A stretch of 64,000 nucleotides of DNA from Grifola frondosa (lineage: Eukaryota > Basidiomycota > Agaricomycetes > Polyporales > Grifolaceae). Location of the stretch: positions 930,001 through 994,000 of the forward strand of contig LUGG01000014.1 of assembly GCA_001683735.1 (NCBI GenBank). The letters run 5' to 3'. Below, one piece after another: positions 12,957-24,534 of this stretch; within the stretch, counting starts at the first letter, position 1; every line of letters begins with the position of its first letter. The notes under the pieces were generated by a model. That model was not told the origin of the DNA and searched no databases. It worked only from the letters and a program-made list of their open reading frames with translations. The position numbers were made by a program, and so were the translations under genes.

Positions 12957-12964
12957 CACCCAAA
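12941..12964. repeat. Right terminus of element A and putative 8-bp target duplication
   Basis: The plus strand reads TATGACTGAATGGGCT at 12941-12956, the reverse complement of the first 16 bases of element B. CACCCAAA (12957-12964) is in frame with the gag sequence that continues to the right. Its duplicate should lie at the other end of A, beyond the left edge. Confidence 0.65.
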
Positions 12965-14727
12965 CTGTCGTCACCATTGTCTCTATCCTCTGCATTGTCG
13001 GTTTCTTCTACTACCTCCTCTGAACCTATGCAGAGGTTCATATACGAGTCGCAAGAACTCCCAGGATGGACGGAACGAATCTTCAGCCCACGCCCACGAC
13101 TTCCACACATCCGGACGAGTCTCATGGACATGGCCGGACCATCCGAGAATCCGTGGACACCCGCGGAACCCACGGCAATTCCACCTCCTCCTCCACAAAC
13201 TCAGGCCCAACAGGAACTCGAAGCGTTCATAACCAGGGTGGTGATGAACCTTCTCGCAGAAGGCCTGACCGATCATACCCGCCGCATTACGACACTCGAG
13301 GAAGACTCGACCTCACTAAGCTGATTGGTGAACGCCAGAGTAGGTCGAGTGAACAGACTCGAGGAAGAGAACAGAGTCCGCATCGCGGACGCAGTCACTC
13401 TAGCGGACAGAGCGTCGAAAGCCGAGGCGAAGGCCCATCAAGCCGACCAGGTCGTCCAGGAACTCCAGGATGACATCGCTTCATTGAGGCTGTCGATCAA
13501 GAATCTCAAACAACGATGTCTCGCTCTCGAGAACCCTCCATCCCAAGGAAGGCCACGCTCTTGTACATCCAAATGTTCGAGCCGCAACGTTTCCTACAGG
13601 CCCACCTCCCCAATCCCAGACCCACAACCCACTTCACGCTCTCCCCCACGTCGACTGATGTCCCCGCTCCCGACTACGAGAGAGCCCGTCGCGCCATGTG
13701 AGGGCACTATTCGTAAGCCCAAGTTTCCCGCTCCCATGTCCTTCACCAAACCCACGAAGGAAATGACCGCGGAACAGTGGATGAAGGCATGGGAGACATA
13801 CTTCATTTATTACGAAGTCAGATGGTCTACGGATCGCATTGCGCTGATTCTCGGATCGCTCAAAGAAGAAGCCCTAGATTGGGCGTCCTCTTATAGCGAT
13901 AATTTCAACAATAACGTGCCAGTCGGTTCATGGGAGGAATTTAAAAAGAAGTTTCTTGGACAATACGGACGCCTCGACTCACAATTCGACGCGCAACAGG
14001 CGCTGATGCGTCTTCGCAATGACGGGTCGGTACAGGCATATGCCGAACAATTCCGTCACTGGGCCCCGCGTCCGGACACAACCAGCAAACCCTCCTTTCA
14101 CTTCTTCGAACCCAGGTCAAGCAGTCGATTCGAGATGCAATCGCCGGTCATGAGACACAACCGGACACCTGGGAGAAGTACCTCGAATGGGCCCAACGAG
14201 TGGATCAAGACCGTGGCACTTACGCTCACCCTGGATCGTCTCCACAGCAGTCAAAGACAACTGCTTATCATCATCCCCATTCACAGAGTCAGTCCCACTC
14301 TGTTCCAACTCACACCCGCGACCCCAATGCAATGGACGTTGATCGCGCAGCAGCACGTGCAAAAGGCACATGCTTCGTCTGCGGCAAGGTGGGCCATCTG
14401 GCAAATGCGTGTCCAGATAAGAAGCCCGGCGAAAAGTCGATTCGCGACATGAGTATCGACGAGCTGATTCACTTGGTGGGACAGGAGCTCGTTGAAGAGA
14501 AGAAGAAGAAGGCCATCAACAAGGGCAAGCAGAAAGAGACTGCTAAGGAGCCCGAGTCGTCAGCCAAAATTGAGGAGATAGGAGCAATCAGCACGTCGTC
14601 GTCGACATGGGACACGGATTTTTAGAACGGCCTCATATCGTCCCTGCTGACGTGAAGGCCTCTCTCTCTCACAACCGCTACAACTGTATTAGTGTAACTG
14701 AAATATCAAAAAGTCATCAGAACTTTG
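12957..14727 (+). pseudogene. Gag of the Ty3/gypsy element, broken, 5' end cut by element A
   Basis: The frame enters with a Ser/Pro/Leu-rich stretch and continues through a charged coiled region (about 13325-13530) and a Pro/Arg/Ser linker. Next comes a typical retrotransposon gag core (about 13740-14060) with 'AEQWMKAWETYFIYYEV' and 'WEEFKKKF'. A CCHC zinc knuckle, C-x2-C-x4-H-x4-C, lies at about 14372-14413. A TGA at 13322-13324 interrupts the frame where Arg (CGA) is likely. The frame shifts by -1 near 14080 and again near 14600. The frame then runs through 'CISV' toward the protease, where element B interrupts it at the GAACTTTG duplication. Confidence 0.85.
14720..14727. repeat. Left target-site duplication of element B (GAACTTTG)
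   Basis: GAACTTTG here is repeated exactly at 31893-31900. Deleting one copy plus the DNA between joins the gag-side and protease-side codons in one frame across the junction. Confidence 0.9.
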
Positions 14728-14905
14728 AGCCCATTCAGTCATACCACCTGTGACCTACAGGCAGCCGGTGACAAATACCGGCTGTTGTCACAGGCCAGCC
14801 GGTCCCGGCCAGAATATCGGTATTCTCTATAATTACAGCTCGGCCGAATGCCTGTGCTAACAGTCCAGCCAGTATATACGGCAGTATTTTGACCCATGTT
14901 TGCCG
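14728..14905. repeat. Left terminal and subterminal repeats of element B
   Basis: After the terminus come CAGCCGGTGACAAATACCGG, then GTCACAGGCCAGCCGGTC, then related CCGGCC-containing words spaced 25-40 bp apart. The same words occur, inverted, at the right end (31730-31880) and near 11690-11870 and 12865-12900 in element A. Such arrays usually act as transposase binding sites; that role is inferred. Confidence 0.65.
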
Positions 14906-15091
14906 CAAATGTACCGTTTAAATCCTTTGCCGGAGGGGAAAAATGCCTGTTGGTCATCGGCCTATTTACCATGCACGGCATCGCTTTTTACCGGCGCAGA
15001 TTGTTTAAATATATCGCGTGCCACGGTTCACCAGAGAATATGTATCGGAACTACCATACATGTACCACGCAGACAATCAATTCATGTTTAA

Positions 15092-15847
15092 CTAATCGGC
15101 ATTTGTCTTCTTGAGCAGAATCTCCTCGGCACCCCGCATCTTTATCTCCAACTCCGTGATGTCTGCCTTCTGTGCAGTGTAGAAGTTCCTAACATCGTTC
15201 TCCACTGCCAGCATTCTCTCGCTCAGGTCCTGCCATTCACCGCGCATAATCCGCGTAGGATCCCACTGAAAAGGCCGTAAGAACAGAGCACAATATAAAA
15301 TTAAATTCTTACATAATTCACCGTAGGGTCCTTCCACCAGATAGGAGGATCTGGGTGCGGATGCTCCAACCAAGTCCACCAGGCAAAGCGTTTCGCGATA
15401 CCTTCAAATGCCTGCAGCAAATCAGGAGGGTTGCCGGTTGGGCGCGGCAATGCAGCGGCATTTGAATATGGAAGACCGTTCGCCCAAATCTGGCCAACGT
15501 GAATCAACATTCCCACCAGCTGCGGCACATGCGGTTCGAAACCGGTGAGGTACATCTTCCCCAAAAGGTCTCTGATATGAATCTGCAGCATGATGAGAAC
15601 ATTCACCGCGATATACCATAGGCAAATACCGTTACCATCTCATTTTGCAGGCCTTGAGACCACCAAAGGTGCGTGAGCTCGTCGGGATCTTGAGGATAGA
15701 CTTTCATCACATGCCAGATGCGCCATTCCCGAATTTGCATTTCCGTAGCGGCACAACGGTAGTGTTGCTGCAGCTAAGTCAGGTCTAAATGATATATGAC
15801 TCATAACCTGTGCAGTTTTTCAGATATCAGGGTGGTCTTACACTCAT
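15092..15847 (-). CDS. Cargo gene 4' (copy B): WWTWLEHP-motif protein
   Basis: The likely start is the ATG at 15847, two codons before an intron that ends at a CTGCAG acceptor near 15773. A TATATATA box lies about 17 bases upstream of this ATG. Exon 2 reads 'AATEMQIREWRIW' and ends at Asn-Glu-Met; the next intron is about 15587-15636. Exon 3 carries 'DLLGKMYLTGFEPHVPQL' and the invariant 'AWWTWLEHPHPDPPIWWKDP'. The last exon is a charged helical tail ending at the TAG at 15092. Intron positions agree with gene 4 of copy A, and this copy appears intact. Function unknown. It is the gene nearest the left terminus. Confidence 0.7.
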
Positions 15848-16530
15848 TTTGTAGCCTATATATAGCCGCATAATCTTGCCACATATCAAAAAGTTATACC
15901 TTGTATTGATGGAGATATGGCCAAAAAGCCGATTGCAAAGTCCGACTTTGTAGTCAGCTTTGTTACCAATGTAACTGAAATTGAAACACATTCAAAATAA
16001 TTATGCAAATGGTGGTGTTACATTTAAATACATATACATCTTAGCTATTAATTTCAATTAATATCATGTCATTATCTGTAAAACTCATGTCAGAATATCT
16101 AAAAAGCTGAAACAGGTGTGACTAAGCCGTGGCAACACTACACAACGGAAATAAAGTTCCTTCAATTTTTGAGACTGGTCTTCTGTGGTAGACATTGTGT
16201 AAGAGGATGATAGGTAATTAGGAATACTTCAATGAAGAAAATGATCTATTTTGTAGTGATAAAAACCTGGACTTAAAAAGCTGCGGTCAATAAGGTTGAA
16301 ACTCCGATAAACAATAGTCAGGAAAATAATAAGTCATTTACAAAAGAACATAGTTACCAAGCACACATGATTACCGTAGCAGTATGGCCAGCGGTACCAT
16401 GATTACCGTAGCAGTATGACCGACGGTACCAATAACCGAAGCAAATTGCATAAGCCAAGACAAACGAATATACCGAACATCGACTATCGTACAAAGACAA
16501 AAACCGCGATGCGTGTGACTAGCTGGAGAA
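15848..16530. other. AT-rich gene-free stretch in element B
   Basis: No coding frame stands out. The stretch is more AT-rich than its surroundings until 16360, where a tandem pair of TGATTACCGTAGCAGTATG-type units (about 16370 and 16398) begins. It should contain the promoter of gene 4' and the 3' end of gene 3'. Confidence 0.45.
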
Positions 16531-19003
16531 TCAGTCCTTTGCCACTTCACCAGAAACCCCCGGCTTCGCCTGCGGTCCAGATCCTGAACTCTCCCCCAGC
16601 TTTTCAACGACAGCCTGCAGCATCCCTGCGGTATCCTCCACGGTATTCGAAGTCTTCGCCAATTTCAGTGCATGGAGCTCAAGGCGTAGCATTTCCGTCA
16701 CCGCGGCCAACGATGCGGTGCTGGTCTCGAGATTACCGAGTTTGATATCGGTAATCTCTTTGTTCACCTGCGAAAAGTCTTGAAGGACTGTTTGACCCTG
16801 GCTGACCTTCTCAAGGTCTGCGGGAATGGTGCGCAGTGGGGCCAACTGGCCGCTAAGGTCCTCGTGCATCGCTTGCATCACCTTCAGCATGGCCAAAACG
16901 TCCTTGAACTCCTCCACAAAAAATGCCATGGCCTCCCGTGCGACATCTCTCACCAGCTCTTTGCGGGAATCGTCAGCGAGGACCATGGTGCCGACGGTAT
17001 TCGACTCGCTACCTGTGGGGGTGTCGACATCGGTATCTGCGTCGAGAAGACTGAAGCGCATCCGCGGAGGTGCGACTGCGGTCTGCTTACCGGTGACGCG
17101 ATCAATCTTTACCGCAGCCGATGATTCATCGCTGGTCGCTGCGGCGGTTGAGTCTGGCTTAGTGTGACCTATAAGAACAAAAGCTAAAAAATGGAGCGCG
17201 GTGAATAAGGTAAATCGATCGATTTACCGGTGTTAACCCGCACGGCCTTGGTCTTGCGGGACCTGCGACCGGCACCTCGTGGCGGCTTCGGTGCGACTTG
17301 GGCTGCCTTGCTTTCCCGCAGCTTTCTCGCAAGGTCCTGGGTAGCTGGAACTCGGTGAGGAGACCGAGCTCGAACTTGAGGTCTCGCTTAGGCAGCGATC
17401 TGCCCTCCGCCTCGCGCTTCGCCTTGGCTTTGCAAACATGAGGTATTGAACGTCTTTGGCGCTGAGGCCATTATCGGTGTCGGGCCGGCGTGAGGCTGCA
17501 CGCCTGCTTTACCACACGGCACCCAATGCATGCGGTCGCGTGTGTATTCAGGAGATAACACACCTTTTCCTCCTTGTGGCATTTTGTGCAAGTCTTCTCC
17601 TACAGATACTCGTTAGCGTACCGCAGCGGCAAATACAGTTATATCTACGTACCACGGGGTAAATGTCCTCCGGGGTATATTTGTGGCCGGTGTCATCGTC
17701 GGCATCTTCTTCTTCCTCGACACTCTCGACAGTGTCATCGCCGGTCTTGGGACCTGTGGGTGCCTGCGGTGCGTCATCGTCTTCCTCGATGATTTCGACC
17801 GACTTCGTGCCGGCTTTTTCTTCGACGATTTGCTTGCCTCTATGAACAAAGAATGCCGGTCAGCAGGAATCGAAACCAAATAACCATACGTACTTTTCGG
17901 TGGCGGACTCTCGTCGAAGTCCTCGCTGTCCAGCTGCATGTCGTCCTCACTGTCCTCATCATCCTCGATCGCCATCTCGACATCTTCAGGCTCCTTGCCT
18001 TTGCCGGTGGCCTGTTTGCCGGTGGTAGATCATTCACCGCGGTCGTTCGCGGCTTCTTGATCTGAACCTGAACCTCTTCCTCCGCGGTTTCCTCCAGGAC
18101 ATGTTTGGCGGGCAATTTCAATGTCAGCTTCGCTTCTCTGAGGGAATGTTAGTTCAGGTACTTGGATATTGCGCGTACACACCAGTACTTTCACGGCATT
18201 TGCACCGCCGCCTTCGGCTTTTCTTGAACCGCAAGGTTTTCAATGCTTCACTCCTGGCAGCTATAAATGTAAAGCGGTATCTCAGCTTATGTAACAATAG
18301 TCAAATAAATATAGATAAATACAAACCTGCTTCAGCGACAACACCACTCATCGGCACATCCACGATGGGTGCCGCAGCAGCATGCTTATCTTCCTCGGTC
18401 ACTTCTGGCAGTGTTTCAGGCTTAACCTCTGTGGTAGAGACCGGAACATCTGTGGACACCGGCGGCACAAGATCGTCAGCGGTAACCGGCGCACAGGAAC
18501 ATCCTTGGGAACCGTCGGCACGGGTGTAGGCACAGTAATCGCTTCATGTACCGGTTAGGTAATTCATGTAAAAAGCTTGAAGCATACCTGGCTCATGTAT
18601 TACGGCGGATCGTCCCTCGCAACCTTATTCCACTTGCGGTATTGATCCAGCCGCGGTCATCCTTGCGGAGATTGTCCATGTTTGGCTGAGCACGCTTCCC
18701 TCGGCATCTCCACCCTCGGCGACGGCACTGAGAAGAATCCGCGGGAAGGACCACAGAACGTTGTTGGATCGCCGAAGTTTCACCGCATCCTGATAAAGAC
18801 TTTGCTGGGAGCCGATGAGACAATTCACACTAATGGCAATGTATGTGCTCACCACTTGATTCCACCAAGTAGCGACGAATACCTCGTTGCCGGCGGCAGT
18901 GACGTCGGACGGTGATCGTATTCACCGCAGAGCCTGCCGCGGTGACGTCGAGTGCCGTGAGAGCAAGCTGGACATCCGCTTCAGACAGAGTAGGAGCAGC
19001 CAT
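16531..19003 (-). CDS. Cargo gene 3' (copy B): Zn2Cys6 zinc-cluster protein with C-terminal coiled coil
   Basis: The ATG at 19003 starts a short Ala/Thr/Leu-rich N-terminus; an intron near 18800-18850 falls at the same place (after Trp-Trp) as in gene 3. 'SFPRILLSAVAEG' follows. After acidic, Pro-rich linkers and several introns, an exon holds C-x2-C-x6-C-x10-C-x2-C-x6-C (17498-17590 on the minus strand) ending Cys-Ser-Leu-Thr-Pro, matching gene 3 at every cysteine spacing while the loops differ. The last exon (16531-17061) is a 170-residue heptad-like helical domain suited to oligomerisation. A Zn2Cys6 head plus coiled coil is the layout of many fungal DNA-binding regulators. Some frames are interrupted, and the exon map between 17100 and 18600 is not resolved. 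Confidence 0.65.
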
Positions 19004-19309
19004 GCGGGGAGTTGATTAACGGTATAGTGAGGTGAGGGACTTGGGGGAATGAGGAAGCAGACTGGCCTGAGAGCCTGAGAGAGAGGTATTTGAGGACTGC
19101 CGGTTAGCGATCACGTGATCACTTCTTTGCCCTAGCCCATCAATCTAGATCACATGTTGACGTAAAATTCCGTCGGAAGGTACATAAAACTCCCACCGAA
19201 CAAGTTCAAATTTTGCCCCCTCCTCTCACCCATCAGGCAAGTCGTCTCTTCTCTGTAAAATCGCAACTGAGGTATTTACGTTCCAATAGCCGCAGAAACC
19301 CGTCGCAAA
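19004..19309. promoter_or_regulatory. Divergent promoter region of cargo genes 3' and 2'
   Basis: This 306-bp gap separates two genes read outward. It contains a CACGTGATCAC-type palindrome near 19110 and a CT-rich stretch (about 19215-19260) just before the start of gene 2'. In copy A the corresponding genes 2 and 3 are also divergent. Function inferred from position. Confidence 0.45.
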
Positions 19310-20944
19310 ATGTCCGGTAAATATTCTCTTCATAAATGCCGCTTTCGATAATTCCTCAATTATGTTATTTGTTGTATCGCAGCTTTATCGAATGGTATTA
19401 CATCGGCAAACGTTTGCGGTATCTCATGGGTATACTGACCATTTGTTTACAGATCTCCCAATGGACGTAGACCAGTCGGACGCCATGGAGTGGACTCCGG
19501 CACAGCCTAGCGAGATCACCGTAGATAGTCATTCTGTACCGTCCCGCCTGAACGCAATGGCAATACAGAACCCGGCCCACGTCACCAGGTCCTTCCAACT
19601 CGAAACGCCGTCCCGCGGTAACAGTCCGGCAAACGAGAATACCGTCGATGCACCTCGGTCGTTCAATCTGGAAACACCATCTCGCGGCAACACCCCGCCC
19701 GTGATGCATGCCCCTCGACCACTCATGTCCTTTGCCATCGAGACACCATCGCGCAGCAACACTCCGGCAAACATCGACCCAATGCAAGGCATTCGGTCAT
19801 TCAATCTGGAGACACCGTCACGGGCAACACCCCGGAACCTATTCACGGTCTTCAACCAGTCCTGACCTTTGCCCTTGAAACTCCATCCCGCGGTAATACC
19901 CCGGCAACGATCCACACCACGGCACCTGTTCGGTCATTCAATCTCGAGACACCGTCACCCGGTAACACACCGGCACACTCCCAGTCGGCAAACAAAACAC
20001 ATGGCTTATCGAATCGCCCGACATTCGTCCCGATTCCCCTGTGCAATTCAACTCTCCTGCACCTGCAGGAGATGTTGACCAGATTGGCAGCACCACCTCT
20101 CCCCACCAATGGGGAACTCCCATGAGCCAGCCTCCTAAAGCCAATGTTGAAGTCCCTCGCACTCAATCCCGTGCACCGTCCACGGTACCGCTGGCCACCG
20201 GCGATACTGCAGGCAACGCATTGCCGCCGCTGCAATGGGGGCAGCTCCCACTGCCGCAAGCAGTCTTCCCACCATCTGTCCCAGTCGTCCCCATCTGCCA
20301 TCATTGGTAAACACAGAGCGCACCGGTCATGGAGCCACGGCTCTCCTGCAACCTTCATGCAGGATATGCCGCAACAGTCAAGCACCGTGCCGACTGTGCA
20401 ACGTCCGATGACTTGGGCAATCAAACGCCATACAATGAGCCGAGCACCCTCTCCGATGCAGATACGGACCCGCTCGACATTTACCGCTGGTACGTCCACA
20501 ACCGCGGTTCCTCGAGCCGCACCGGCGGTGCAATGTTAGGCATTTTCGCGGTGACATGCCTGAGGCTGTGGAGGGATGGATGCCGGAGACATTGCCGATG
20601 TGGTGCATCCACTCGGAGGTGAAGGACGCAAATGTCGCAGGCGGCGACCTTCTTCAATACCGGCGGAGATGTTGCAGTGGATGAGGGAGGAGACGCTGAG
20701 GGTAAATAGTTGGCGGCAGGAGTTGAGTGACCTGCGGGAAATGGTTCACACGAGAGCCGCGGGCCTTTGCATGGACAGCGTTCAAGGTTTACTCGCGGCA
20801 AAGCCTAGCTGGAAACTCAGCTCATTTCCTGGCCAAAGATAGTCCGCAGGCGGCACAGGTACGAAAAGGCTCTGAAGGAATGGGAGGTGCAGCCGCCGAG
20901 ATATCCTCCCGGGAACAGATGCCGCTCGGTCATCGTCATCGTAA
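19310..20944 (+). CDS. Cargo gene 2' (copy B): ETPSRGNTP-repeat protein
   Basis: The ATG at 19310 gives two codons before an intron (19317 to about 19452). The mature frame then reads 'LPMDVD', as in gene 2. Six diverged units of the form (S/T)F-x-(L/I)-E-T-P-S-R-G-N-T-P-A follow between about 19590 and 19990, spaced about 80-90 bp. Unit 4 loses one G in a G-run near 19818, shifting the frame. The C-terminal part (about 20690-20930) has 'SW-QEL-DLREMVHTR' and 'YEKALKEWE', matching the C-terminus of gene 2. The end coordinate is the first stop compatible with that match. The repeated Ser/Thr-Pro units look disordered and phosphorylatable; no known family is recognised. Confidence 0.55.
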
Positions 20945-21062
20945 ATATGCTTTACCTTTACCTCGTGTACTTCAAAACGTTTCAAAGTTGTATATACCAA
21001 ATATGCATTCACCATTTATATAAGAACCTGCGGTGTTTACAAATACCAGTCACCGCAGCCCT

Positions 21063-23807
21063 TTATCTCCGCTTGTTTGGCATGTGTACATTGCCTTGAC
21101 GGGATGTCACCACGGCATTCCTCTTTGCCGCCATACTACGTGTCATCGGTTGACTCTGCCGGGCAACACTGCGGGTTATCCGCGGTGCTGCACCAGTGGG
21201 TTCACTATGCCGCGACCTCTTTGCCGGAGTGACCAGCTCCGACATTTCTTCCGCTTGCGAGTTCCAGATGTATTCTGGTCTTCCGCACCCTGTGAAGCTG
21301 GATACACCTCTTTCACCTTCGATATCTCCTGAGCCTTCAAGGTAATCTCATTGGAGGTAATTCGACGTGCGGTGACTTGCGGTGATAATTCAGCATCCCA
21401 TCCAATCACCGGCGGTACATCGTCAATGTTATCATGGATTCGTCGTGGCCACCGGTGTGGTACCGTTCGTTTGCCGAGGTCCTGTCGATATCGACGGAAC
21501 ATACACCGGAATATGTACATAGGATATCAATTGATTTTTTGATGTGGATTGGATGGGTGAAGCTGGAATCTGTAATGATTCATGCCGGGCTTGATTGGGA
21601 GCATGAGCGATGCCTCATCAAGGTCTTGACATTCCACATAAATCCTGACAAGATCACCGCAAAGAGTTGAGATTTCGGTAATCTGCTCGAATGAATGCGG
21701 CGAGGTGGAGATGTATGTCGGGATGGGTGCGGCAACTGCATCTTCGGGATCACTGAACGAGAATTGTGCGCGGTGCAGGTCCCGTAGTATGAGACCGAAC
21801 ACCAATGCCGCTTGAACGATTTCATCCACATCGACGGTCTTTGTGCCGCTCCTGTAGTCGACAATCTCCTCTTTCCAAAACTCGATGACCTGCGTCAGTC
21901 GGTTCGAATGCCGATGAAAATCCTCAGGAAGCCATGACTGGTCATATTTCCAGTTGGCCCAGAAATTGCCGGGGCATCCCGCAGTTTCAAGTTCAACATT
22001 CCCTGGGTGGCATTAGCTACGGTACATATATGCGGTACATATGACATACCGGTCTTTCCAGGATGACCTTGATCAAGGTCTGGTAAAATGCCTCCTGTGA
22101 CAAAGATGCAAGGAATATCCGACGTTTCCGATACACATCCCGGCCCAAGACGGTGGCTGGTCTTTTGCCGCTCTCAAGTCCCAGTCAGGAATCGCGGGGT
22201 TGTTTGGATCCCTATTCCCGCGGTCTTCATATCGGTCCAAATTATTGTCCATCGGTCCATCGTCCTCACCGTCAGTCCCGGTAACTGCCCTGGCTTTTCC
22301 TTTACCTTTCTTTCTTGCCTTCCTCGACTTCGACTTCTTCGATACCTCGGCATATCTAGGGGAATGCTCATCATCCGCATCGGCATCGCTGTCTTCCGCA
22401 ACGGCATATATCGCTGCACACCGCTCGGCATTCACAATACCGTGACTGAACCTGAAAACCTCTTGATCAGGATTCTTCTGTCGGTCTTGCCAGTATCGTA
22501 ACAGTTGTTCGGCTTGTTCCTTCTTGATTTTGGAAGGGTCACAGAACACCATTCCTTCCGGTACCGATCCAGGCACAATATATCGGTGGAATCCTTCCTT
22601 ATTCAGGCGATCCCAAGGTAATCGGCCGGTCATATTGCCGCATGCAAGATCTGAAATACCGCCACGTGTCAGCACCTCTTATTGAAGACAGAAATTTGAA
22701 CACACTCCAATGCATCGTGAGGAATGTCCGGATGAAATTTTGTAGTGCAAGCAGATTCAGTTCTACCGAAGCGGGAATGACAGGAATGCCGCTATGATCC
22801 CGTTTGAAAGGATACGGAAAAGCTTCGGCTTCACCGTTAATGGCCGCAGGTATTCCTCATCGTCGGAACTTTCGTTATCACCGTCGGTATCTATGTTCAC
22901 CGTGGTAAATACCATTTTAACCGTAGGAACTAATTGCTCACTGAAGCACTTCCTGGTAAATTTTACCCAGGAGGCATATGTCTCAGTGGCCCATTTCGGA
23001 CAGGCGGTGGTAAATTTTTGATGTAGCTGACTGTATGGTCGTTGAAGTCATGTCTATGCTGGGATGAAGCTAATGTCATGACATTTAGGAACAAATACCA
23101 TACCTGATTACCACCATATCGCCGCCGGAATCTTGATGTCCCGTTAAGATAAAAATGTTGGCATTTGTTTGCAGTTTTACCATGCGGGCAAACTTAGCGC
23201 ACATCTCGGTAAGTTGTTCGTCGGCGATACTGTTCGGCATTAGTATCCTCGGTAATGCTGATATTCGGTCACTTACATTTGCTGGACGGTCGTCGGCGGT
23301 CCGGTGGCATTCCACTTATCTGCGGTTCGTTGTATTCCTTTTGTTCCTTCTTGCCGATTTTGTTCCAAAGTTCACTTGCTGCCGGTTGATATGCCTGGAT
23401 GAATCGGCGATCGGCTCCTGGTTCCGCGCCGCTAATTTCTTTTGCTCTCTCGATAATCTCCCGGGCATGTTCCGCTCGCCACACTCTATATGCCGTCCAC
23501 TTTCTGAGCAGGTAATGCCCGTCCACAGGTTTCGGTTTTTTATGACGGCGGGTTTTCTCCCGTTTCGAATACCATGTCCAGATTTCCTATGTCGGTGTGA
23601 GACCCTATTACCGAAGCAATCGAACAATACACACCTGCAATATTTTTGTTCGAAACCTTTGTCACTTTCACCCCGAGATTGACAGAATTCAGCTGCCAGT
23701 CTTTTCCTAAGTGTCCTTCTGTCAGATTTCAATCCTGTCAAATGCTCCTCAGCAGCATTTTGCAGCTTCAGAAGCTCAGCCTCAGTAAACACCATGTTGG
23801 AGGGCAT
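21063..23807 (-). CDS. Cargo gene 1' (copy B): HMG-box-like element protein
   Basis: The start is the ATG at 23807, matching gene 1. The first exon encodes an N-terminal helix ('FTEAELLKLQNAAEEHLTGL'). The next exon gives an intact HMG-box-like block at about 23325-23530: basic 'LLRKWTAYRVWRAEHAREI', then 'ELWNKIGKKEQKEYN'. Downstream are 'DMVVIRYG', 'PWDRLNKEGFHRYI' (about 22610), an acidic and Lys-rich linker with KGKGKA (about 22290), 'FGLILRDLHRAQF' (about 21790) and a basic C-terminus with Thr-Arg-Ser motifs ending at 21063. Introns interrupt the frame at several places. DNA binding is suggested by the HMG-like block and basic tail; a specific role is unknown. Confidence 0.65.
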
Positions 23808-24534
23808 TGTAGAAGGATGAAGGAGGGAAAGTTGATTCTTTGTTTGGATTGCTGGCTTACTCATGATACGAGATTTGAATGTGAAATTTAAATTCCGACC
23901 TTGATCGAATCTCCACCAATGGCAACGAGATCTTTTGAAGTTTGATCAAGGTCATTCAACACATGTCTCTGAATCACCTTTTCTGCAGCATTCTTCTCCC
24001 TCTGTCATATTCTACATTATTCATTCACCTTGCCGTGATGTAGTACATAGGTAACCTGTAATTTGATAACACTTTTAAAATGTCACAGTTAATTTACACT
24101 GGGGAAACATCACTCATCAGTGTACCAATATGACCACCATGTTGCTCCATTTTCGGTATTACATTCAGCCACAGTTTCGTGTACAGCAGTATATCTATGT
24201 TTGTCCATGCAGTGTTTTTTTAACTACATCACAACATCAATCATGCATGTTCATCTTCCTGCTTTAGTCACTTCTTGCATTCAAATTGCTTCACTTGATT
24301 CCCTCATCAATTCTGACAATATGGATTCCAATAGAAAGGTAAGCAGGTTTTACAATAAACAGTTCAGCAACCAAACCCTCTGTTTGGTTTAGTATTTGCA
24401 AGCATACAATCTGGAATATACAGAGGCATTGTCTCTGTATCTTCTAGAGCTGTTCAAATATACATTGCATGTGAATACTAGGAGCCCAACAAAACCCATT
24501 ACCATGTCCAGGCCCCTTCCAAATATCATGCTGA
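23808..24534. promoter_or_regulatory. Divergent region between cargo gene 1' and the TET/JBP gene
   Basis: This AT-rich region probably holds the promoters of both outward-reading genes. A small open reading ATG at 24321 followed by a possible intron (24339-24391) and a 70-codon frame to 24614 could be 5' exons of the dioxygenase gene, but I see no family similarity in them. Confidence 0.35.

Noticed and set aside
13066..13473. 135-codon frame overlapping gag
   Set aside because: It is a shadow of the gag frame, rich in Arg/Ser/Gly from the out-of-frame reading.
14200..14625. Programmed -1 frameshift between gag and protease
   Set aside because: Similar -1 shifts occur in host genes of this window, so missing bases are the simpler explanation; no slippery site was recognised.
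14690..14727. GTGTAACT near 14690 versus GTGGAACT at 31890 as the duplication of element B
   Set aside because: It has one mismatch and its removal leaves the retroelement out of frame; GAACTTTG is exact and restores the frame.
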